Shown here piece by piece: positions 18,538 to 27,744 of a DNA stretch of 64,000 bases. The position numbers were made by a program, and so were the translations under genes. Origin of the DNA: Belliella calami (GTDB lineage: Bacteria; Bacteroidota; Bacteroidia; Cytophagales; Cyclobacteriaceae); contig NZ_JAKZGS010000015.1 of NCBI RefSeq assembly GCF_022549695.1, positions 1-64,000 of the forward strand, written 5' to 3'. The notes beneath the pieces are model-generated. The model was given only the letters and a program-made list of their open reading frames with translations. It was not told the origin of the DNA and searched no databases. The first letter of the stretch is position 1, and each line of letters opens with the position of its first letter.

Positions 18538-18540
18538 GTT

Positions 18541-18870
18541 TTAGCGCTTTGAAGTTATTAACAGAGTCGATTTTACCAATGATTCCCATGTTTGGTCAAG
18601 GGTTAGTAGAAAATCTTTTCCTTCATCAGTGATGGAATAGTATTTTCTGGGAGGGCCAGACTCAGATTCTACCCATTTATAGGATACAAGGGAAGCAGTT
18701 TTTAGTCTATTTAAGAGCGGATAAAGTGTCCCTTCGACCACGATCATTTTGGCTTCAGTCAGTTCATCAATCATGTCCGATGCATATACCTCACCGCGGG
18801 AGATTATATGCAAAATGCAAAATTCCAAAAGGCCTTTTCGCATTTGGATTTGTGTATTTGAAGCATTCAT
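18541..18870 (-). CDS. PadR family transcriptional regulator
   Basis: 109 residues. The PadR winged-helix pattern is clear: MRKGLLEFCILHIISRGEVYASDMIDEL, then VVEGTLYPLLNRLKTASLVSYKW, then GPPRKYYSITDEGKDFL. Length is that of short PadR proteins without a C-terminal extension. It is the first gene of a two-gene operon with the PspC protein, an arrangement seen widely in Bacteroidota. Expected to act as a repressor of its own operon (family knowledge; ligand unknown). Confidence 0.92.
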   Translation of the reverse strand: MNASNTQIQMRKGLLEFCILHIISRGEVYASDMIDELTEAKMIVVEGTLYPLLNRLKTASLVSYKWVESESGPPRKYYSITDEGKDFLLTLDQTWESLVKSTLLITSKR

Positions 18871-19271
18871 AAATTCTCTAATTTAGATTTTTTTTCAATG
18901 GCAAATTCAATGGATTTGATACCTCCATCCATTCACCCATGCCAAGAATGAAAGAAAAATTATACCAAAGTTAAATAAGCTACCTTGTTATACCAGTTTC
19001 TAGGCAGTCTGTGAATTTGATTTTTGGAAAAAATAAAAAAAATATTCTCTATTTTGATTTTAAAGCACTTTTTGAAAAAATAGTGGTCAAGTGTTTTTTT
19101 TTGAAGGTAAGTTGCAACTTCAATCATAGCAAATTGGGATGCTATCGAATCGTACATTTTTATGTGCGGAATCGTACATGTTTTTAATCTATAATGAACT
19201 TTAATTTTATTGGAATTACGCAAAAACTGTTGTTTTTATTTTTACTTTGCGTTTCTGATTTCTACAGGTTT
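18871..19271. other. Divergent intergenic region, 401 bp
   Basis: Lies between the padR start and the porV2 start. No convincing gene. Very AT-rich near 19020-19110. It contains the direct repeat/inverted repeat cluster at 19147-19179, and a sequence TACTTTGC at 19243-19250 that is one T short of the Bacteroidota -7 consensus. Confidence 0.55.
19147..19179 (+). promoter_or_regulatory. Candidate operator: two direct repeats 22 bp apart
   Basis: The 11-mer GAATCGTACAT occurs at 19147-19157 and again at 19169-19179, a spacing of two helical turns. Between them ATGTGCG (19162-19168) is an imperfect inverted copy of CGTACAT. The cluster lies about 95 bases upstream of the porV2 start, a typical place for an activator or repressor site. 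No binding protein is known. Confidence 0.45.
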
Positions 19272-20387
19272 ATGAGGGGTTTTAAATATATTATGGTCTT
19301 ACTGCTTGTCTTTAGCTTTGCCAAAGTCAAGGCTCAGTCCATTGTTCCCAAATACTCCAACGAATTTATGAATATCGGAATAGGTGCAAGGGCTTTGTCC
19401 ATGGGAGGGGCTCAGGTATCTTCTGTGAGAGATGTGACTGCAGCTTATTGGAATCCGGCTGGCTTGATAGGAGTGAAGCATGAGTATGAATTTTCATTGA
19501 TGCATGCCGAATATTTCGCCGGTATAGCCAAATTTGATTATGCTGGATTTACGACAAATATTGAGGAAGATAATCAGATTGCCATTTCCTTGATTCGATT
19601 TGGAGTGGATGATATTCCGGATACTAGATTTTTATATGATGCAAACGGCGCTTTGAACTATAATAATATTCAGTTTTTCAATGCTGCTGATTATGCATTG
19701 CTTTTGTCTTTTGCCAGAGATGTAAGTGATGTTTTCAAAGTAGGCGTCAATACCAAAATAATCCATAGAAATGTTGGGAAATTTGCTCACGCTTGGGGTT
19801 TTGGTTTAGACTTGGGAGGAATAGTTTTATTGGATCAATGGAAGGTCGGGGTCATGCTAAGGGACGTAACTTCTACTTTCAATGCCTGGTCTCACAATGC
19901 TGAAATGGTGAGGGATATCTATGCACAAACAGACAACGAAGTCCCCGTAAATTCTATTGAATTGACTTTGCCAAGGGCAATTTTCAGTGTTTCCAGAGAT
20001 TTTGAGATGAATGATGATATTCGATTTCAAGGAGTTTTTGATTTGGATTTCACCTTTGATGGAAGAAGGAATACCATTTTTGCTACCAATTTGGTGAGTG
20101 TCGATCCACGATTGGGTTTGGAAGCTGCTTACAGGAATTTGGTGTTTTTGAGAGCAGGAGGGAGTAGTGTCCAAAGAATCAAAGATTTTGACAATTCAAC
20201 TTTCTTTGCATGGAAGCCAAGTTTTGGTCTTGGTGTTTATCTGAATGAAAAATTCCAAATTGACTATGCATTGTCAGATATAGGAGGTGTTTCACAGACT
20301 CCATATTCCCATGTATTCAGTGTTAAGGTGAGTTTGAATGAACTTGATGAAAAATTCCGACTCAATAAAGGCTGGGATAATAGATAA
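19272..20387 (+). CDS. porV2: Type IX secretion outer membrane protein, PorV/PorV2 type
   Basis: 372 residues from ATG 19272, chosen because it starts immediately before the signal peptide (residues ~4-20, ending KVKAQ); an open frame upstream to 19194 adds an unlikely 26 residues. The start of the mature protein, with NIGIGARALSMGGAQVSSVRDVTAAYWNPAGL, is the hallmark of the PorV/PorQ (UPF0164-like) barrel family. In the type IX system PorV carries substrates to the attachment complex. Its stop codon is two bases before the start of the PorU2-like gene, so the two are cotranscribed. PorV2 rather than canonical PorV is inferred from this pairing. Confidence 0.8.
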   Translation: MRGFKYIMVLLLVFSFAKVKAQSIVPKYSNEFMNIGIGARALSMGGAQVSSVRDVTAAYWNPAGLIGVKHEYEFSLMHAEYFAGIAKFDYAGFTTNIEEDNQIAISLIRFGVDDIPDTRFLYDANGALNYNNIQFFNAADYALLLSFARDVSDVFKVGVNTKIIHRNVGKFAHAWGFGLDLGGIVLLDQWKVGVMLRDVTSTFNAWSHNAEMVRDIYAQTDNEVPVNSIELTLPRAIFSVSRDFEMNDDIRFQGVFDLDFTFDGRRNTIFATNLVSVDPRLGLEAAYRNLVFLRAGGSSVQRIKDFDNSTFFAWKPSFGLGVYLNEKFQIDYALSDIGGVSQTPYSHVFSVKVSLNELDEKFRLNKGWDNR

Positions 20388-20389
20388 CT

Positions 20390-23300
20390 ATGAAGGTCAA
20401 AATTCTACATATCATAATTTTGTTTTCTTGTCTTTCTGGCGCTTATGCTCAGAACAATTGGATAAATCACAACAACACCTACCATAGGATTTATACAGCT
20501 CAGGATGGTATTCACAGAATTACCTTTACGACGCTTTCTGCTTCTGGCATCAATGTCAATGGTCTCGATCCTAGAGATATCAGGATGTACCATAGGGGAG
20601 AGGAAGTGGCGATTCATGTGCAAGGCGAGAACAATGGGAGGTTTGACCAAAATGATTTTGTGGAGTTTTATGGAAAAAGAAATGATGGGACATTAGATGC
20701 CAAATTCTTTAATGATCCTTCTCATGTGGGAAATACGATGTTCAATACCCACAATGATTCCACAGCTTTTTTCTTTACTGTCACACCAGGAGTGAGAGGA
20801 AAGAGGATGAACTCTAGGCAAACTTCAGATGGATCTCTTCAGAAGATTTCCAATTATGAAACAGAAGTTATTGAGATTTTTTCTGATCAATATAATTTGG
20901 GGCCGACATACTTCCCAAGTTCTAGACTTTCGGAGTTTGAAGAAGGGCAAGGATGGATGTCAGCACCTATTGTAAAAGGGACTCCCAGAAATATCACCTT
21001 CAATGGTCTCGGTCAGGTAAGTGCTGGACTAAGTGCAAAATTGGAAATCGGACTCACAGGAAGGTCTGAATCTCCACATTTGACTCTTGTAAGGGTAGGG
21101 GTAAATGAAGCTAGTCTAAGAAATACTGGGAGTTTTGAATTTGAAAATTATGAAGCAATTCATGTGGAAGTACCTGTGTTGGGAACTGACTTTAATTCAG
21201 ATGGAAGCATCACAATACAATTTCAATCCAATGCACCTACAAATCCAGACAATGTTTCTTTGGCTTATGTAAGGTTGGTTTATTCAAAAAATGTGGCTGA
21301 TAGGGACCTTTCAAAGGAATTAGTGATTGTTCCATCAGGAGAAAGTGAATTGGAAATCAGTAGTGTGGTTTCTGAATATATTGCCCATGAAATTTCAGAT
21401 CCTGTGAATCCTGTAAGAATTCCAATTAGTAGAATAGGAAATCAAATCAGACTGCAGGCAGGAATTGCTGAGACTGCAAGTAAAATCTTGCTTGAGAATC
21501 AGTTGAATATCGTAGAGGTCAATGTGATGCGTCCAGTTAGATTTAGAAATTTACTAGATCAAGCTGCTGATTTTATTATCGTCACAAATCGTGCTTTGAG
21601 AAGACCTACAGCTAGTTATGGTGATCCAGTCACTGCTTATGCAGCCCATAGGGCATCACCTTCAGGAGGTTCATATGATACTTTGGTCGTCAATGTAGAT
21701 GAATTGTATGATCAATTTTCTTTTGGAGAAAAAACACCATTAGCCATACATGAATTTCTCAGGGCTTATTATCCTTTGCACAAACCTGATTTTCTGTTTT
21801 TGGTTGGAAGATCAACAGGGATTTTTAGTACTGCCAGAGAGAATTCAGTGAGTTATTTTTATCGTAACAGGCCGTCTATTTTTCAGTTTCAAGACATGGT
21901 TCCTCCTGCAGGGTATCCATATGCAGATAGTAATTTTTCTATTGGTTTGGATCCTACAAACCCATTAGTATCTGCTGTCGCAGTTGGTAGAATTCCTGCA
22001 AGGACTCCCCAACAGGTTGCTGATTATCTTGAAAAAGCCAAAGAAAAGGATGCCTTGGGCGTATCCGAACCTTGGCAAAAGGAAATCATCCATCTCAGTG
22101 GTGGAGTTTCAGCTTTTGAGTTGGAGCGTTATTTCAATTTCTTGAATGGATTCAAAAACATTGCTGAGGGACCTTTTCTTGGAGGAAATGTAAAAACCTA
22201 TAGAAAAAGGTCGAATTCTACAGTTGAATTGATAGATATTTCTGGTGATGTGAATAGGGGAGCAAGCTTGATTACTTTCTTTGGGCATGGAGCACCCACA
22301 GTTTTGGATATTGAAATAGGCTTTGCTTCTGATCCTACCATGGCATACAATAATCAAGGTAAATACCCGATGTTGTTACTGAATGGTTGTGATGCAGGCA
22401 ATGCTTTTGGCAATGCTTTCACATTTGGCGAAGATTGGGTGCTAACTCCTAGAAAGGGAAGTACAAATTTTATGGCGCATGCCAATATTGGAGTCGATAT
22501 ATATTTGAGGAGATACAGTGAATCATTTTATGCTAAGGCATTTTCTGATTCTTCAATGATTCACCAACCTATAGGAATTGTCAGGAGAGAGGTTGAAAAA
22601 TTGTTCTATGAAAGATTTGGGACTTCAGAAGTCAATAGAGCACATGTGGAGCAGCTGATCATGCTGGGAGATCCAGCTACTCGAATGTTTCCGGCAAATA
22701 GACCAGATTATGCTTTAAATTCTGAAGAAGTTACACTTGGGAGTTTTGATGGAGAGCCATTCAATGCACTTTCAGATTCATTGCAGCTTACTGTAGTCCT
22801 CAGGAATCTGGGCAGGGTTGATTTTGATTCTATTGACTTTAGGGTTTCCAGAAGACTTCCTGATGGAACAAATATCCAATATGAACCGATCATGCTTGCA
22901 CCTATTGATCGAAGGGATACAATCTATTTTACCATCCCAAATTCAGCTGTTCAGGCATTTGGGGATAACCTTTTTACTATTGAAGTAAATAGATCAAGAA
23001 CAGCAGAAGAATTGACTTATGCCAATAATTCCATCACAACAACACAGTTTATACCATTGAGTGGGACTTTGAATGTACTTCCATTTGATTTTGGTATTGT
23101 GAATAACAGAAATGTATCATTAATCACGCAAATTCCCGGAAGTTCGGTAGAAGACAGGACATTGATAATACAAATAGACACGGCTGCCGATTTCACTTCT
23201 GCACGTAGGAGAGAGCGAAGGGTGACTACATCCACATTGTTTAATTGGGAATTGGATCTTTTTGAAAATATTGCCAGTACAGATTCGATGACTTTCTACT

Positions 23301-25417
23301 GGAGATCCAAATACCTCAATCCGAGGGTCGGGGAAAGTGATGAATGGGTAAATTCTAGTTTCTCTTATATTCAAAATGGTCCAGATGGATGGACTCAGCG
23401 TGTATTGCCTCAGTTGGAGAAAAACAGTCTGGAGAATCTAGAGGTAGATCCAACCAAAAGAGAGTGGAAATATGAAGATACAAAATTGGATTTTGGAGTC
23501 TTTACATTTGGGGTTGACGCAGATAGTTTGACATTCAGAAATACCCAGTTCTATTTGGGAGGAATTCCCCAAATTATCGATAATGTCAACAATGCAAATA
23601 CACGGCTTTGTCCCAACGGATCACTTGGATTGGTGGCCTTCGAACAAAGATCCTTGACGCCTTATTTGGTGATTCCGATCCCAGGTTTTGATATTTTGGA
23701 TGGGAGGAGTTGCGGAAGAGTGCCTCAAGTGATCCAAAGTATCAGAAACTCATGGCTTTCTGACCCTAATCAGAATATTTTGATAGATTATATTGATGGA
23801 CTTCCAGAAGGTGACTACGTTACCATTTTCTCCGTTGGAAGTGTGAACTATGAGCAGTGGAGAGATGTGATTTTCGCCAAGCTGAGGGAAGTCGGTGCAA
23901 ATGAAGCCACTTTGAGAAATCTCAAGAATGGAGAACCTTATATCTTGCATGGTAGAAAAGGAATGCGTCCAGGTGAAGCAATAGAAATAGTGGGTTCCAA
24001 GGATTTGGAAGTGGAGCCTAATCAGCAAATCATCGAATTTGAATCAGAAGTCACGGGATATTTTACATCAGGAAGTATAATTACACCAAGGATTGGTCCT
24101 TCTTCTGAGTGGAAAAGATATTTCAATGATGTCAAATCAAGAGATTGGATAAATGATGAATTGACAAATTTCGACATCATTGGGATAATGGAAAATGGTG
24201 GGGAAAGTGTTCTTTTTTCCAATGTCAGGGAAGGAGAGATTGATTTGAATAGCATCAATCCAGTCCAATTTCCATATTTGCGCTTGAGGTTTGCGATGGA
24301 TGATGCAGAGTCGACCGCTCCGGCACAACTCAATAAGTGGCAAGTGAACTATACTGGAGTGCCAGAAGGGGTTTTGGTTTACAAGGGTCGAGAAAGTAAG
24401 ATTACGCTTCAGGAAGGTGAAGACACCAATTTGAAATTTGAGTTTTTGAATGTTTCAAAATATGATTACTTGGATTCTATCACGGTTCAATGGACTTTCA
24501 ACAATACTTCCCAAAGAAAAATCGAGAAATTTGATATGAAAATCCCGGCAATCAAGGCTGGTGAGAGTTTTGAATTTGATCTTGATTTCGAATCCATCGG
24601 CCATGGAGGGAATATCAATGTCGAAGTGTTTGCCAACCCTAGAATCATCATGGAGCAGACATTTAGGAACAATGTGGTTGACTTGATAGACCACATCAAT
24701 GTGATCCCTGACAATACCAATGCTATATTGGATGTGAGTTTTGATGGCACCTACATCATGGATGGGGATATTGTCTCACCAACAGTTTTGATCAATACTT
24801 TACTGAAAAATGAAAAGACACTTCTGCTCAAAAAAGACACTTTGGGGTTGGAACTGTTTCTCAAGAAGCAATGTGAAGGATGTCAATTTGAAAGAAAGAA
24901 TTTCTCCAGCCCAAAAATCTCATGGTCACCTGCTACTGAGAATAGTAGTTTCAGAATTGAGTTGCAACCTGGGCCATTAGAAGATGGAATTTACACTTTC
25001 AGGGTGACTACAGATGAGTTGGGAGTTGATAAGCCATATGAGGTGAGTTTTGAGGTAGTCAATGAATCGACGATCACCAACTTCTATCCCTATCCAAATC
25101 CTTTCAGTACAAGTACGCGATTTGTATTTACAGTGACGGGCTCGGAAGTGCCTGATCAGATCAAAATCCAGATCATGACTGTCACTGGAAGAGTGGTAAG
25201 GGAAATTTTGCAAGATGAATTGGGACCGATTAGGATCGGAAATAATATTACTGATTTTGCCTGGGATGGAAGGGATGAGTTTGGAGATCAATTGGCAAAT
25301 GGAGTATATATCTACAGAGTTCTTGTAAGGAAAGAGGGACAATTTGTAGAACCTAGGGCAACGGCAGGAGATAAGGGATTCAAGCAGGGGTATGGAAAAA
25401 TGTATCTTTTGAGGTGA
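20390..25417 (+). CDS. porU2: C25-family cysteine peptidase, putative type IX sortase PorU2
   Basis: 1675 residues with a signal peptide (about 3-20, SGAYAQ). A gingipain-like C25 domain occupies about 390-770. Its catalytic pair is visible as His633 in TFFGHGAP and Cys667 in LLNGCDAG, in the usual spacing. The C-terminal ~500 residues are beta-rich domains and the end (about 1560-1660, YPYPNPFSTSTRF to NGVYIYRVLV) is FlgD/type-IX-CTD-like. Canonical PorU is about 1100-1300 residues, so this fits the longer PorU2 group. PorU-type enzymes cleave the sorting signal and link cargo to lipopolysaccharide on the cell surface. Direct coupling to porV2 supports a dedicated sorting pair. Confidence 0.82.
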   Translation: MKVKILHIIILFSCLSGAYAQNNWINHNNTYHRIYTAQDGIHRITFTTLSASGINVNGLDPRDIRMYHRGEEVAIHVQGENNGRFDQNDFVEFYGKRNDGTLDAKFFNDPSHVGNTMFNTHNDSTAFFFTVTPGVRGKRMNSRQTSDGSLQKISNYETEVIEIFSDQYNLGPTYFPSSRLSEFEEGQGWMSAPIVKGTPRNITFNGLGQVSAGLSAKLEIGLTGRSESPHLTLVRVGVNEASLRNTGSFEFENYEAIHVEVPVLGTDFNSDGSITIQFQSNAPTNPDNVSLAYVRLVYSKNVADRDLSKELVIVPSGESELEISSVVSEYIAHEISDPVNPVRIPISRIGNQIRLQAGIAETASKILLENQLNIVEVNVMRPVRFRNLLDQAADFIIVTNRALRRPTASYGDPVTAYAAHRASPSGGSYDTLVVNVDELYDQFSFGEKTPLAIHEFLRAYYPLHKPDFLFLVGRSTGIFSTARENSVSYFYRNRPSIFQFQDMVPPAGYPYADSNFSIGLDPTNPLVSAVAVGRIPARTPQQVADYLEKAKEKDALGVSEPWQKEIIHLSGGVSAFELERYFNFLNGFKNIAEGPFLGGNVKTYRKRSNSTVELIDISGDVNRGASLITFFGHGAPTVLDIEIGFASDPTMAYNNQGKYPMLLLNGCDAGNAFGNAFTFGEDWVLTPRKGSTNFMAHANIGVDIYLRRYSESFYAKAFSDSSMIHQPIGIVRREVEKLFYERFGTSEVNRAHVEQLIMLGDPATRMFPANRPDYALNSEEVTLGSFDGEPFNALSDSLQLTVVLRNLGRVDFDSIDFRVSRRLPDGTNIQYEPIMLAPIDRRDTIYFTIPNSAVQAFGDNLFTIEVNRSRTAEELTYANNSITTTQFIPLSGTLNVLPFDFGIVNNRNVSLITQIPGSSVEDRTLIIQIDTAADFTSARRRERRVTTSTLFNWELDLFENIASTDSMTFYWRSKYLNPRVGESDEWVNSSFSYIQNGPDGWTQRVLPQLEKNSLENLEVDPTKREWKYEDTKLDFGVFTFGVDADSLTFRNTQFYLGGIPQIIDNVNNANTRLCPNGSLGLVAFEQRSLTPYLVIPIPGFDILDGRSCGRVPQVIQSIRNSWLSDPNQNILIDYIDGLPEGDYVTIFSVGSVNYEQWRDVIFAKLREVGANEATLRNLKNGEPYILHGRKGMRPGEAIEIVGSKDLEVEPNQQIIEFESEVTGYFTSGSIITPRIGPSSEWKRYFNDVKSRDWINDELTNFDIIGIMENGGESVLFSNVREGEIDLNSINPVQFPYLRLRFAMDDAESTAPAQLNKWQVNYTGVPEGVLVYKGRESKITLQEGEDTNLKFEFLNVSKYDYLDSITVQWTFNNTSQRKIEKFDMKIPAIKAGESFEFDLDFESIGHGGNINVEVFANPRIIMEQTFRNNVVDLIDHINVIPDNTNAILDVSFDGTYIMDGDIVSPTVLINTLLKNEKTLLLKKDTLGLELFLKKQCEGCQFERKNFSSPKISWSPATENSSFRIELQPGPLEDGIYTFRVTTDELGVDKPYEVSFEVVNESTITNFYPYPNPFSTSTRFVFTVTGSEVPDQIKIQIMTVTGRVVREILQDELGPIRIGNNITDFAWDGRDEFGDQLANGVYIYRVLVRKEGQFVEPRATAGDKGFKQGYGKMYLLR

Positions 25418-25528
25418 TTAAGGAATAGAAAAGGCAGAAAGAATTAGTTTAAAATATTTTGAACTTAAAGAAAACAGAAGATGAAAAAGAATTGGAAATA
25501 TACTCATTAGACCAAATCAAAGATGAAT

Positions 25529-26251
25529 TTATAGCTCAAATTTATCTTTTCCATTTCTTTGAAAAAACCTCCAAATCCCCCAGCCACTAAAAACCAGCAA
25601 AGCGATAAAAATCCAACCTTTTCCACTTATTCCGTCTTGCTCAATGGCACTGTAAATATCAGAGGCAATAGTTCCAGTGAAGAATACCAGCATTGTTCTT
25701 GGTAGCATTCCAAAAAGCCCAAAAATTTTCAGTTTTTTCCACCCACTTTTGAGCAGCGCAAACAATAAATTGGATAAGGCAAATGGAATAACCGGACTCA
25801 ATCGCACGAAGAATATAAGTTCCCCTACTTTTTTTTCCTTTTGTCGAATTAAATCTCTGGCTTTGGGGTATTTGTCCAAGATCAAATCCAAACTGTCTTT
25901 TCCAAGTTTTTTTCCCCATAAATATCCAAGCAATGTGGCCAAAGAATATCCGACAATCACCCACAAAAATGCTTGCCACCCAAATAGAAACCCCGATAAT
26001 CCCGCAAAAAGGGTAGTGGGCATCAATGCCAACCCCATCAAAAGCATTCCTACAAAAACATACATCAAGATATCAAGTACATTCGAAAAATCAATTTGCT
26101 CAAGAAATTGACTGTTTTGGACTGTAAGAGGTACTAAAACCAAGCTGCAAACTGATGGGATAATACTTACCCACAAGAGCGCTATAGCCACTGCTGGATT
26201 ATTCTTTCCGATTAATCTTATATCCTTGAAAAAGCCTGCCTTTTTTTCCAT
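25529..26251 (-). CDS. TVP38/TMEM64 (VTT/DedA-like) inner membrane protein
   Basis: 240 residues with about six hydrophobic segments. The VTT-domain signature is present: a GLSGFLFGWQAF glycine/aromatic re-entrant motif near 82-95, GYLWGKKLGKD, and FFVRLSPVIPFALSNLLFAL near 148-167. DedA/VTT proteins are implicated in lipid scrambling or carrier recycling and in membrane-potential homeostasis; the substrate here cannot be read from sequence. The gene converges on porU2 with about 110 bases between and faces away from the PLP enzyme. Confidence 0.88.
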   Translation of the reverse strand: MEKKAGFFKDIRLIGKNNPAVAIALLWVSIIPSVCSLVLVPLTVQNSQFLEQIDFSNVLDILMYVFVGMLLMGLALMPTTLFAGLSGFLFGWQAFLWVIVGYSLATLLGYLWGKKLGKDSLDLILDKYPKARDLIRQKEKKVGELIFFVRLSPVIPFALSNLLFALLKSGWKKLKIFGLFGMLPRTMLVFFTGTIASDIYSAIEQDGISGKGWIFIALLVFSGWGIWRFFQRNGKDKFEL

Positions 26252-26393
26252 CTTTGGGCAAAGTTAATCCAAATTATAGCTTTTACAGGTGGCTTTTTTC
26301 TGAAAAGCAAATTATATAGCATGTTTTGGAATTCTTCTGCTAGAATCTTGTTGAAGTATTAATTTGATCTAGAAATTAAAAATAGAATTAAAT

Positions 26394-27539
26394 ATGAAAT
26401 TTGGTACCAAAGCAATACATGCTGGCGTAGAGCCGGATCCATCTACAGGAGCCATAATGACTCCGATTTATCAGACTTCAACTTATGTGCAACGCTCTCC
26501 TGGCGATCATAAGGGATATGAATACTCAAGAACTCATAATCCTACCAGAACTGCCTTGCAAAACAATCTTGCAGCGTTGGAAAATGGCAAACATGGTTTG
26601 TGTTTTTCTTCTGGCCTTGGGGCGATAGATGCCATTATCAAAATGCTCAATCCAGGTGATGAAGTGATCAGTACAAATGACCTTTATGGAGGTTCGTACC
26701 GGATTTTCACTAAAGTGTTTGAAAGATATGGAATCAAATTCCACTTTGTGAACATGGACGATCCTGCTTCGATCAGCAACTACATCAATGAAAATACAAA
26801 ACTTATCTGGGCAGAAACTCCCACCAATCCAATGATGAATATCATTGACATTGAGGCAATAGGTGAAGTAGCCAAGAAGCATCAAATCCTTTTTGCTGTT
26901 GACAATACTTTTGCTACACCATTCTTACAGAATCCATTGGATTTGGGAGCAGATATCGTCATGCATTCTGTTACAAAATATTTGGGTGGACACTCTGATG
27001 TAGTGATGGGAGCAATTATCGTGAACGACGATGAGCTTGCTGATAAGTTGGCATTTATCCAAAATGCATGTGGTGCGACTCCAGGTCCACAGGATTGCTT
27101 TTTGGTGCTAAGAGGGATCAAAACCCTCCATATCAGAATGGAAAGGCATTGCCAAAATGGAAAAACGATCGCGGCTTATTTGAAAAACCACCCCAAAGTC
27201 GATAAAGTTTATTGGCCAGGATTCGAAGACCATCCAAATCACGATATCGCCAAAAAGCAGATGAGAGATTTTGGTGGAATGATCTCGTTTACCTTGTTGG
27301 GTAACAAAGTAGAGGATGCAAGAAAAGTTCTTGAAAACTTACATTATTTTGCTTTGGCAGAATCTCTAGGGGGTGTAGAATCTCTTTGTGGACACCCTGC
27401 ATCTATGACCCATGCAAGTATCCCAAAAGAAGAGAGAGAAAAGGTTGGTTTGGTAGATTCTTTGATTCGGTTAAGCGTAGGGATTGAAGATTCCGAAGAT
27501 CTAAAAGAGGATCTGAAGAAGGCTTTGGAAATGATTTAA
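26394..27539 (+). CDS. PLP-dependent trans-sulfuration enzyme (cystathionine gamma-synthase/lyase type)
   Basis: 381 residues, the full length of the Cys/Met metabolism PLP family. Visible motifs: YSRTHNPTR (44-52), the phosphate-binding FSSGLGAID region, ETPTNP near 141, AVDNTFATP near 168, and the PLP lysine Lys195 in MHSVTKYLGGHSDVVMG, then the SLGGVESL and RLSVGIED motifs at the C-terminus. Cystathionine gamma-synthase and gamma-lyase cannot be told apart safely by eye, so no gene symbol is given. The gene is monocistronic, with a terminator at 27697-27730. Confidence 0.87.
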   Translation: MKFGTKAIHAGVEPDPSTGAIMTPIYQTSTYVQRSPGDHKGYEYSRTHNPTRTALQNNLAALENGKHGLCFSSGLGAIDAIIKMLNPGDEVISTNDLYGGSYRIFTKVFERYGIKFHFVNMDDPASISNYINENTKLIWAETPTNPMMNIIDIEAIGEVAKKHQILFAVDNTFATPFLQNPLDLGADIVMHSVTKYLGGHSDVVMGAIIVNDDELADKLAFIQNACGATPGPQDCFLVLRGIKTLHIRMERHCQNGKTIAAYLKNHPKVDKVYWPGFEDHPNHDIAKKQMRDFGGMISFTLLGNKVEDARKVLENLHYFALAESLGGVESLCGHPASMTHASIPKEEREKVGLVDSLIRLSVGIEDSEDLKEDLKKALEMI

Positions 27540-27638
27540 TTATCATGATATAGGAATTGAAAATTTCAAATCTCCGATTCATCAATGACCGACTGACCGC
27601 GAGCCGTATTTTCTATTCTTTAAGGCTTGGATTTAAGG

Positions 27639-27663
27639 CTTGGTCTGTGTCCCACAGACCAAG
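27639..27663. other. Perfect 11-bp hairpin without T run
   Basis: Bases 27639-27649 pair perfectly with 27653-27663 across a three-base loop. No T run follows, so it is not a standard intrinsic terminator. TTAAGGCTTGG appears twice just before it. It may be a remnant of the intergenic repeat family or an mRNA 3' end structure. Confidence 0.5.
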
Positions 27664-27696
27664 GAGTGATCTCAAGTTTGCGATTGATTTATAAAA

Positions 27697-27732
27697 AAAA
27701 GCCTGTCAAGTATAAATTTGACAGGCTTTTGA
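27697..27732. terminator. Bidirectional intrinsic terminator between convergent genes
   Basis: A perfect 13-bp stem (27697-27709 with 27718-27730) with an 8-base loop, A-run on the left and T-run on the right, serves both the PLP enzyme gene and the convergent operon ending at 27745. Confidence 0.85.
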
Positions 27733-27744
27733 TTTAAAATACCT

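Noticed and set aside
18960-19223. 87-codon minus-strand frame between padR and porV2
   Set aside because: AT-rich sequence with low-complexity residues; no family match and overlaps the candidate promoter region.
26250-26393. SAM riboswitch upstream of the PLP trans-sulfuration gene
   Set aside because: The 142-bp gap shows no conserved stem pattern or terminator of a SAM riboswitch; only AT-rich sequence.
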